NCBI RefSeq assembly: GCF_000143415.4
Contig: NW_003314363.1
Span: forward strand, 62,001 to 126,000
Source of the DNA: Selaginella moellendorffii
Lineage: Eukaryota > Streptophyta > Lycopodiopsida > Selaginellales > Selaginellaceae
DNA length: 64,000 nucleotides
Direction: 5' to 3'
The translations under genes were made by a program, and so were the position numbers. The first letter of the stretch is position 1. Every line of letters starts with the position of its first letter. The notes under the pieces are model-generated. The model saw only the letters and a program-made list of their open reading frames with translations. It did not search any database and was not told the DNA's origin. Positions 55,842-64,000 of this stretch are shown one piece after another.

Positions 55842-57956
55842 ATGCAGGGCACTCGAGTGCCTCTCCATTGCTCTCCATTCCTTCCGCTCCCTCCGCCACC
55901 GCTTCTGCCACCTCCGCTGCCGCTTTCTCCATTCCAATCCACTCTCGCGAGCAGCTGCTCGTTTCAGTCTCTTCCTCTCGCCTTGTCCCCGCCGAGAAGT
56001 GGTGCTCTGGAGAGCTGTGCTGCTGCGTTCTGGAGCCCGAGCTTGGTGAGAAAGCAGAGGAGGAGGAGATTGTCGAAGCTGGATGCCGTTGCCAATGCTG
56101 TGGAGGAGCGGGAGCGGGAGCGGGACACTGGTACCATTGGGCCTCGCCGAATTGCTCTCTTCGTGGAGCCGTCTCCGTTTGCGTGAGTAGCAAATTTCTT
56201 TCCTCTCATTCTCTCATTGTCTTGCTGGGCACAGCTATGTCTCTGGATATAAAAATCGCTTCCAGAATTTCATTCGCTATTTGAGAGAGATGGGGGACGA
56301 GGTTCGTGCTTTTGCGTGCTTTTCTTCTTGTTCTGTTTATAATCTTTAATCCCAGGTGCTGATTATCACGACACACGAAGGTGTTCCCACCGAGTTTCAT
56401 GGAGCCAAAGTTATCGGTTCCTGGAGGTAATGCTCAATTTCTACGAAGAAAAAACGTTTTTTCTTTTTTCTTTTTCCTTTTGAAACAAGTGTTTTTCTCT
56501 TTTCTCGTGAAGCTTTCCTTGCCCGTTCTACAAACTCGTTCCCCTGTCGCTTGCTCTCAGTCCACGCATCATCTCTGAGGTTGCGCATTTCAAGCCCGAT
56601 ATAATTCATGCGTCCTCTCCAGGAATAATGGTATGGTTTTGATTTTCTTCTACATTTTAATTCTTGATGCAGGTTTTCGGCGCTCTAGCGATTGCAAAGC
56701 TGCTCCACATTCCTATTGTGTTGTCCTACCACACTCATGTCCCTTTGTAAGCTCTTATTGTCTTTTCTTTCACAAAGTTAATGCTTGATCAACAGGTATA
56801 TACCGAAGTACACATTCAGCTGGCTCGTCAAACCAATGTGGCTGATCATCAGTAAAGTTTCACTTTCCCAAGCCAAATCGAATGTTAAATTTAAAAAAAA
56901 AAACTTTTTCTGTCGTGCAGAATTCTTGCATCGAGCTGCAGACCTTACGCTGGTAACTTCCAGTGTTCTTGGAAAAGAGCTCAAAGCAGCTGGCGCAGCA
57001 ACAGGTATAGTGCAATCAATGTTTGTTTGCATCTAATCCATCCCTTTCCAGCCAACAAGATTCGTGTTTGGCGCAAAGGTGTCGACTCGGATAGATTCCA
57101 TCCTCGATATAAAAGTGACGCTATGAGAAACCGGCTCACGTAAGCTTCGGTACATTTTCTCCTTCCGATCTCCATGATCTTGACTGGCAAATCACTTTCA
57201 GCGGCGGGGAACCTGAGCGTCGCCTAGCGATTTATGTGGGAAGACTGGGAGTCGAGAAGAACCTGGAGTTCTTGTACAAGTATGTCAAGAAATACTTCCA
57301 CCGGTTTTCTGTTTTCTCACGTTGCAGTGCTTTTAGAGTGATGCAGAGACTACCCGACGCAAGGATTGCGTTTGTAGGTGATGGACCGTCCAGGTAAGTC
57401 GCTGAATTTCATGGCTAAACTTGTTCTAGCGAGTCCACATCTTTGCAGGAAGGACTTGGAGGAATTGTTCGCGGATTTGCCAGTGGTTTTCACTGGAATG
57501 CTTCAAGGAGAAGAGCTCTCACAAGCCTACGCCAGTGCGGACGTGTTCGTGATGCCATCCGAGTCGGAAACGCTGGGCTTCGTGGTCCTCGAGGCAATGG
57601 CCTCCGGAGTTCCCGTGGTTGCGGCTCGGGCGGGGGGCATTCCCGACATTATCTGCGAGGGTGGCGAGACCGGATTCCTGTATGCTCCTGGCGATTTGGA
57701 CGAGTGCGTGAACAGGGTGCGAAGTTTGTTTGATTGCGAGGAGCTGCGGCAGAGGATTGGAGACGCCGGGCGGAAAGAAGTGGAGAAGTTCGACTGGAGA
57801 GCGAGCACGAGACAAGTGCGGAACGAGGAGTACGGGGCTGCGATCTGGTTTTGGAGAAAGAGGAGGCAGCAGTTTTTGAGAAGATTAGCGTGGGTCATGA
57901 GGAAGCTACACTTGAAACAACGCTGGCCTGGTGGAAATGTTGGAAGTGCAACTTGA
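55842..57956 (+). CDS. SQD2: Sulfoquinovosyltransferase SQD2 (sulfolipid synthase)
   Basis: GT4-family glycosyltransferase that moves sulfoquinovose from UDP-sulfoquinovose to diacylglycerol at the plastid envelope. Proline/serine-rich transit peptide of about 90 residues, then RRIALFVEPSPFAYVSGYKN, VLIITTHEGVPTEFHGAKVI, IIHASSPGIMVFGALAIAKL, IPIVLSYHTHVPLYIPKYTF, NKIRVWRKGVDSDRFHPRYK, IYVGRLGVEKNLEFLY and RIAFVGDGPSRKDLEELF. The GT4 E-x7-E motif is in PSESETLGFVVLEAMASGVP. Stop at 57956. About ten short exons, each junction GT-AG where checked. It lies downstream of the plastid membrane protein in the same orientation. Confidence 0.93.
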
Positions 57957-58022
57957 TTGGACAATATTCTTTACCTTCGGTTTAAGAAACTTAGAAGAGA
58001 CAATGTTCAAGACAGCCTTGGC

Positions 58023-58842
58023 TTACTTCGACTTGCTAATCTCCTTTCTGTCTTTGTCATAGTCTTCTACTAGCTTTCGGACATCCTCCCAAAACAAAGC
58101 CTCTGCAAAAACTCCTTCGCTGGAGAACCTGGGCAGCAAAATTAGTGTGTTGTGTTGGATACAACCGTGACAAACCACACGACAAGCATACCATTTTGTA
58201 ACGCTCTTGGTAAACTCCACCGGCGAATGGGCCGAGATGTGACCCGGATCAGCACTCGCAATGCGTAGAGTATACTTTGGCGAGTGACGGGGGAGCTTGG
58301 ACGATATTGCTAGTCCAGTACTGGTAAACGAGCCCTGCAACACTCAAGTTAGAGTCCTCTCCCGCAAGAAAGAAGAAGAAAAAAACAATCGTGACGTACC
58401 GGGAACGGATACGTGACGACTATGTTGTTCTTCTCCTTGAAGTAGACGATCGCTTGGATGGCGAGATTCAAGACAACATACGTGGGATCTGTGTCAAGGA
58501 AACAAGAAAGGAAACAAAACAAAGATTTGAGGATATAAGGCAATGCAGACGAGTAGAACTGGCTTGTTCTCCGGGAATTTCTTGGGATAGAGCTGCGCTG
58601 CCAGAGCAACGAGGCAGGCTAGAAAGCCAAGGCCCAGCTTCATGTTGCTCACCGTCACATTCTCCTTGAATCCCATGTCGCCGATGACCTGGTAACGGAG
58701 AATCCAGCTCTCAGCTCCCAGATCTAGCGAAATTCTCATGAGCTCCTACCTCGGAGACAGTCTCATCGAGCATGCGCTTGATGGCGAAGTGATCGCTGAG
58801 ATTGACCTTCTTAACCGCGGCCGCGGCCTTCGCCTCCCCCAT
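58023..58842 (-). CDS. SPCS2: Signal peptidase complex subunit 2 (SPC25)
   Basis: ER membrane subunit of the signal peptidase complex. The ATG at 58842 gives a cytosolic start with KKVNLSDHFAIKRMLDETVS, then VIGDMGFKENVTVSNMKLGL running into a first membrane hairpin (GLGFLACLVALAAQLYPKKF, PVLLVCIALY). Further exons: DPTYVVLNLAIQAIVYF, KEKNNIVVTYPFP, GSFTSTGLAISSKLPRHSPK and FFEDVRK-like WEDVRKLVEDYDKDRKEI. Around 190 residues, normal for the family. Five or so exons with short introns. It opens divergently from the large unknown gene, 113 bp between ATGs. Confidence 0.88.
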
Positions 58843-58955
58843 AGCCGGCGACGGTAAACCCTAAGACTGGATTTCCCGTAATGACATGGATTTATACACG
58901 TCACACTTCTCCTGATATCTCCCGCCCAACGGGCAGCTGCGCATTTAGGGTTCCT
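58843..58955. promoter_or_regulatory. Divergent promoter with two inverted telo-boxes
   Basis: AAACCCTAA at 58856-58864 and TTAGGGTT at 58945-58952 flank the 113-bp interval, each within 22 bp of an ATG, in opposite orientation. A similar AACCCTAA lies just upstream of the XPD start (48484-48491). Confidence 0.5.
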
Positions 58956-61900
58956 ATGGCCGAAGCTCCTTCTCCCCGTCCTCTCCCGCCCGAGAGGGAT
59001 CTCTACGGCAAGGATGATCTTCACTACCTCAGTTTCTCGGCGCCAGTGCCGACGCTGCCGTTCATCGACATCCATGACTATGTAAGTGTTTCTTTGAGCA
59101 GTGGAGCGGTTCTAAGCTAGGGATTGTCGAGCAGGATTTACCGTATGGCGGGAAGAACTTCCTGCACGACACTTTTGCGAAATCGCAGACCACGCCCAGC
59201 CCGTTTCAGTTCAAAGGATCGACTGTGAAGAAGGAAGGAGCGAATTTGCTGTCTTGCCTTACTGGTGTCAAGACCGATGTCACGCGCCACAAGCATTGGG
59301 TGCCTGGCTGCGGCCGTGTGCGATGTAAGTACGACCAGCAATTCACCGAAGAGGCTGTGAAGCAGCTGGAGGATTTGCTGGATGGGAAAAAGAAGAGGTC
59401 TTCCAAGTCGGGCTCTCAACGGTCGCGCAGGAGTTATGTCTGCTACATGGTGGACGAGTGCGTGGATACAGGAGATTTGGAGGGGCTGGTTTTCGACTTC
59501 GATGCTGACAGTGATACCACAGTTGCTCAAGGTAGCTCCAGCAGCAGTAGTGACGAGGACGATAGCCCCGAAAAGAAGCCTGGAGTTATGGACAAGTCTC
59601 CGAACGAGTACCTTGCTCTCATCAAGGATTCCATGAGCCGTATCGGTCTGCGAACGCAAATGCTACATGACCTTTCGCTCGGTGAATGTCCTCCGAGAGA
59701 GGCACCGGCGTCAGCTCCAGCTCGATCGCAGGTTCAGGGATCTGCCGCCGCCGCTGCTCAAGAAGCGGATTCACCATATATGTCGCATACAAGCATCAGT
59801 GTCAAGCAAGCCCGAAAGCTAGTAAGTTCAAGCCTGCATGGAGACTCTTTTTTATATTTTTCTTTTGTGCTTTCCAGGTTGGTGCGATGCACACTGATGA
59901 GCAGGCTATCGATTTGAGGGACTTGCTGTCCTGGATGGAACAACTGGGTGGGCTCTCTGTTTATTATTCGTGTTTACGAGAGGATTCCTGCTGTCCAGGT
60001 GCTATGGCTGAAGAAAAGAGCAAAGAGTACGAGTCCCGGCAGAGTTTAAAGCCCGAGTCTACAGAACAGATGAAGTCGAGGCTGCAAAACGTGGGAGGAA
60101 GTGACTGGAGACTTCCTGCCTCTCCACCTATCGCTTTACAGCTTGCGAACGAAGATTTGCAAAATCGACTGGCTAATCTGTATCAAGAAAAGGTTCTCAT
60201 CATCTGGTTCTACGGTTTGTAAACGTTTGGTGATACTATGTTTGTTGACAGAACTTCCTGAATAACAAAATTCAGAGCTTGAGAAAGGAAGACCTGGATG
60301 TAAGTTCGGCTGTAACAGAGAAGAGCGTTCTTATGTCTGTCTGTTAATGCAGGAATCTCAAAACATGCCGCAGGAGTTTATGTCAGCACTACGGTCCTTG
60401 GTGTGTTTCTCCTTCACCAGCTTAAGGACATATCTTGAGTGGTAAATGCACTTGATTCTGAAAGTCCCGTGACAGGATGGGCTTTAAGCATTGTTTACTA
60501 CTTATTCGCAGGAAGAAGACTACGAACTTCTTGGTGACTCAGTGTCGCAAAATCTTGAATCTGCTGAACGTTTGGTACGAAGCCTTCCTTTGATTTCCCA
60601 TTGATTTGAGTTTCTTTGGTTTGTCAGGAAGGACGATATCAGCTACTTGAGCAACAGCTGAATGCAACCGGTAAAGAGTTTCTTATATTCGTTGCTCCGC
60701 TTCTCAAAAGTTTTGTTCTTTGCTGGCAGGAAATAGTGCCGGCAAACATCTTCACGACATGGTGAAAGTGAAAAATCTACTGGGACCAGATGCCGTTGAA
60801 GGGCTTCAAAAATTACCTCCATCAAGACCTGATTCAGCTTTAAGTGAGGCAGAAAAAACTACACGGGAGGTCACAGAAGATCCTAATAAGAAGCCAAGGA
60901 AAAGCAGAAGTCCCGAAGCGATGCGAGAAGGAGGTGAAGGGGCCGCTTCAAAGCCACCGATTCGGATCCAGTCAAAAGTCTACCCAAGGAAGTCACCCAG
61001 CCCGAAGTTAGGCAAAGGAGACGACGACCGGCGTAGTCCCAGTCCTCTATCTGCCTCTGGAAGTCAGACTCCCGACTCGAGGTCGACAACTAGAAGTGAA
61101 ACTGCAAGCCAGGGTAAAAATCTGATACAGATCATCCAGGACGACAAGACGAAGATTATTGAAAGTCGAGATGATGGAAGTGATAAGAGAGTTAGACGTC
61201 CTGCAAGGAAGGATAAAGCTGTTCAAACTGATTCGATTACAGTATCGTCCCTGGTAACTTCATCCTTCTTATATCTTCCTCTGACCATGTTTTAATTTCA
61301 GATGGATGATCATCGTGACTTTGCTGATGAACCACACGTGTCTACGACTCACTTGGAGGTGCGTGATTTATTTGGATTCATTCAAATTAGAAATGTTGTG
61401 TGCACACCAGGTTAAGGCTGCCGAAAAGCCTGAGAAGCCACCCACTCCAGTTCCAACACCCAAACCAACAGTCGCGGACAAAGTTAGTGCCAGACCAGAA
61501 ACACCAACTACAACACCAACTTCAAGCCCAGCAACACCAGCAACAGGAAGTCCTTCAGAGTCTCCTGCGCTGGACGGCGATTCCTCCAAAGTCAACATGC
61601 TTCACAAAGAGCTGGTAAGTCTTAGCTTGGGATCAAAAAAGTTTTTGACGCACAAACCGGGCTTGTTCATGACAGGAAAAATCCAAGAAGCAACTCAACT
61701 ATTACCGTACTCGTAACTGGGCTGAAAAGCACGAGGCTCACGCTGTTCCGATTCCTGTTACTGCGACACGACGCCAAGAAGAACCATTGGCTCCTGAGGG
61801 AGACGTCGGACTTATTTTCGTTTACAACCCAACGTCTGGATTCCATACAATGCTGTCATCGGGCGACGTGGGACAGTCGAAGAACAAAGGTTCACTCATA

Positions 61901-62068
61901 AGAGGATCCACCATTTACCACCACGATAAGCCAATGTCAGCACCAGCGGGACTTTCCAGGTCCGGTATGCCCATGTCAGTGAGCACCAGCAACAGAGTTG
62001 TGTCAGCCAGTCAAGTGATGAAACTTATAGCCAAAAGAAGGGAGCAACAACAAGCAGCAAAGAAGTAA
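58956..62068 (+). CDS. Large Ser/Pro-rich coiled-coil protein of unknown function
   Basis: Roughly 750 residues in about ten exons; I do not recognise the family. The conserved-looking N-terminal part reads DLPYGGKNFLHDTFAK, then DVTRHKHWVPGCGRVRCKYD, YVCYMVDECVDTGDLEGLVF and an acidic Ser tract. A middle block has SVKQARKLVGAMHTDEQAID and LRDLLSWMEQLGGLSVYYSC. Next is a likely coiled coil (LQLANEDLQNRLANLYQEK ... FMSALRSLEEDYELLGDS, LEGRYQLLEQQLNATG). The tail is basic and Ser/Pro-rich (KSPSPKLGKGDDDRRSPSP, PPTPVPTPKPTVADK) and ends VMKLIAKRREQQQAAKK. A cytoskeletal or basal-body role is possible in a plant with flagellate sperm, but this is speculation. Ends 53 bp from convergent IspF. Confidence 0.72.
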
Positions 62069-62121
62069 AGGTTTGTTTTGGGAGGGACAGATGTAGCAGC
62101 AGAAAACGTGTTTCACGCTGT

Positions 62122-62882
62122 CTATCTTCGCATCAAAAGGACAACCGTGTGTGCAGCAATGCTCCGATTCTCACCGAGGCTGTCAACCTTTTCGTGCGTT
62201 TTGGCCTTGATATTGATTACAGACGGGTGCACTCCGAGAAGACTGCAAAGGTTGGCTCGGATTTCTTCTTTGTGTGGGCTTAACTTTGGCCTTTGCAGGA
62301 TCAAGGTGGCGTCGAGGTTTCCCAGCTCGTATCCGGCTTCATGCATGCGCTTCACCTGAAGATCTCTACGTTTAAATGGAGGCAAACAGAATGACGAGGG
62401 GTTTACCGCTTCTTTCACGAAAACAGAGGAAGCTGCTCCACGCCATCTGGGATCTGTGTCCGGGAAGAGCTGTCCGATATCCGGCAACGAAAGTGCACCT
62501 AGGATGGCGTCCACAACGCAGTGTAGCAACACATCACCTGTGCAGTTCAAAGTTTGAGACAACGAAAACAACAACACCCATGGGTTTAAAAGAACAGGAT
62601 GACAACTCTACCATCGGAGTGAGCTTCGCATCCGCGATCGTGAGGAATGTCTATTCCACCAATCGTGAGGGGCAGTCCGGGTTCCAGCCGATGCAAGTCA
62701 AAGCCGTGTCCAACTCGGAAGGGGAGCACAGGTGCACTTATGGAAGCCGTTCTTCCGGTTTCGACTTCCACGGTCGTCGTTGATGCGCAACAAATGGTTC
62801 CACGAGCTGCTCTGGAAACTCTCCTGCTCAGCTCAACCCTGCTCGGACTACGAGCGAACGATTCAACGCCATCGTAAAACAT
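62122..62882 (-). CDS. ISPF: 2-C-methyl-D-erythritol 2,4-cyclodiphosphate synthase (IspF), plastid
   Basis: Fifth enzyme of the plastid MEP pathway, forming the cyclodiphosphate with loss of CMP. The ATG at 62882 opens a roughly 50-residue Arg/Ser-rich transit peptide. The core starts FRVGHGFDLHRLEPGLPLTI, where Asp and His of DLH bind the metal, then HDRGCEAHSDG joined to DVLLHCVVDAILGALSLPDI (third metal His). It continues GQLFPDTDPRWRGAASSVFV, VKRMHEAGYELGNLDATLIL, and ends INIKAKTHEKVDSLGENRSI, AAHTVVLLMRR. Four exons or so. Size and motifs are complete. Confidence 0.94.
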
Positions 62883-63061
62883 GCGCTCGCTAGAATGAAT
62901 TCACCACCAAGCTCTCGGAAATTCGGGCTTACCCACAAGGCGCTGGTCGAATTTCCTTGTGCTGGAACAGAGACGAAGCCGCCGCCAAGGACGTCCCTTG
63001 TTGCATCATGGTCGCCATTCTCCTGCTCTCTTACCTAGAGAGTCGCGATGCAGCTGCCATG

Positions 63062-63070
63062 GCTTATAAA
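63062..63070 (+). promoter_or_regulatory. TATA box candidate for the GST-like gene
   Basis: TTATAAAAG lies about 245 bp upstream of the ATG at 63311, in the interval between divergent IspF and the GST-like gene. A short ORF (ATG at 63300, stop at 63328) precedes and overlaps the main start. Confidence 0.4.
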
Positions 63071-63310
63071 AGAGGGATTTTTGGAGCATACGACGACGAC
63101 TGGTTGGAGCACGAGATTCGATCCACGGGGATATTCGATTCCTCGTTTGTTGTTCGACCATCCGCCGGCAACTCGAGGATTTCCGGTTCGTTGTTTTCGA
63201 TTTCTCATAGTTGATGTTGTTTTTATTTTTTTCTTCTCGCAGAACAAGATACCACTTCTATTCGATACCCGAGGATATTCCATATCCCGTTCGTGTGTTC
63301 ATGACTGGTC

Positions 63311-64000
63311 ATGGCTATGGCGCTTGCTAGCTGCGCTCCAGCAGTCTCAGGTTCGCTTTCGTCCGTTAAATGTCCTTTCCTTTTGTCATGTGTTGTGTTT
63401 CTTCTGCATAGGGAGATCCATCACTGCCAGCGGTAGCATTGCATCTCGGAAGAAAAGGTTCCATTGCATGGCTTCGACTGCAGAGGTTTCTAGCTGGGAA
63501 GAATTGTCGGAGAAAGTATCGAGACTGCCGGGATACAATGCAGTGGCAGCAGCTGCCAGGCTCCCAAACGTTCAACAGCGGGATTTTGGTGATACAAGCA
63601 TCGCACAGGTTGTTTTCTACAGGGACAACTCGTCCTGGTGCCCGTATTGCCAGAGAGTGTGGCTGCAGCTTGAAGAAAAGAGGATTCCTTACAAGGTTGA
63701 AAAGATAAACATGAACTGCTATGGACCGAAGCCTGCATGGTATCTCGAGAAGGTGCCTTCTGGACTGCTTCCAGCTCTAGAGCTCAAAGGCCAGCTTTTG
63801 ACAGAGTCTCTGGACATAATGCTGATACTGGAAGAGGCTTTTCCGGAACGCCATCCTCTTTTGCCACCCAAAGGTTCTCCCAAAGCGAACGCCGTGGACG
63901 GCTTGCTGAGACTGGAGCGACTTCTCGCTGGCGCGTGGCTGAGCAGGCTGAGAAGCTTTTGGACGAAACCGGGACAGTTCGAAGGTGCAATGGACGACGT
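63311..64000 (+). CDS. Plastid GST-like protein with CPYC active site (partial, runs off right edge)
   Basis: The ATG at 63311 begins MAMALASCAPAVS, then an intron to about 63410, then a Ser/Arg-rich stretch that fits a transit peptide. The thioredoxin-fold domain carries SSWCPYCQRVWLQLEEKRIP, YKVEKINMNCYGPKPAWYLE, KVPSGLLPALELKG, and LLTESLDIMLILEEAFPERH (cis-Pro and glutathione-contact region). A CPYC motif is glutaredoxin-like and unusual for classical plant GSTs. It is seen in minor land-plant and algal classes such as iota. The C-terminal domains lie outside the window, so the class is unproved. Confidence 0.8.

Overview
The window looks like nuclear DNA of a vascular plant, most probably the lycophyte Selaginella moellendorffii or a close relative. 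This is inferred from very short spliceosomal introns (about 50-60 bp), very tight gene spacing, a plant tRNA-Thr, and plant/plastid genes (cpSRP43, SQD2, a PGR6-type ABC1 kinase, IspF, plastid GGPP synthase, a PLS-type PPR protein). Retrotransposon primer-binding sites match plant initiator tRNA-Met. No species assignment can be proved from the sequence alone.

Layout. (1) 1-7.7 kb is a gene-dense block: F-box/LRR protein (-, partial), nitrilase-like amidase (+), UBE2T-like E2 (-), CMP-sialic-acid-transporter-like NST (+), SIAMESE-related CDK inhibitor (+) and cpSRP43 (-). (2) 7.9-9.4 kb is a decayed copy of the XPD 3' end plus a GNA-type lectin gene. (3) 9.4-44.3 kb is a transposon block. 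A defective Ty3-type element D (-) carries a chromodomain Ty3 element E (-) in its 3' LTR and a 10.6-kb non-autonomous element F (+) in its integrase, with target-site duplication (TSD) CAAGA. F itself carries two solo LTRs (TSDs AATGT and GGTGC). To the right, another solo LTR (33.6-38.0 kb) holds two further solo LTRs (TSDs CATGT and TCCCG), all inside a decayed element J. An old AT-rich zone follows. (4) 44.3-45.5 kb is an XPD fragment and the inverted second copy of the lectin. (5) 45.6-64 kb is gene-dense again: XPD, ABC1K1-like kinase and PPR (all -), GGPP synthase (+), tRNA-Thr (-), a plastid membrane protein (+), SQD2 (+), signal peptidase subunit SPC2 (-), a large unknown coiled-coil protein (+), IspF (-) and a GST-like protein (+, partial).

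How it works together. The host genes are mostly housekeeping, with a plastid bias: thylakoid lipid (SQD2), prenyl precursors (IspF, GGPPS), LHC targeting (cpSRP43) and prenylquinone-linked kinase (ABC1K1). In the transposon block, E (coding) and F (no recognisable coding) share the same primer-binding site, similar LTR ends, the same LTR core, hexamer arrays in the LTRs and a roughly 250-bp structured non-coding module with two tRNA T-arm-like hairpins. The most economical reading is that F is a non-autonomous partner mobilised by E-type machinery. E's integrase also contains two short intron-like insertions whose removal restores conserved motifs.
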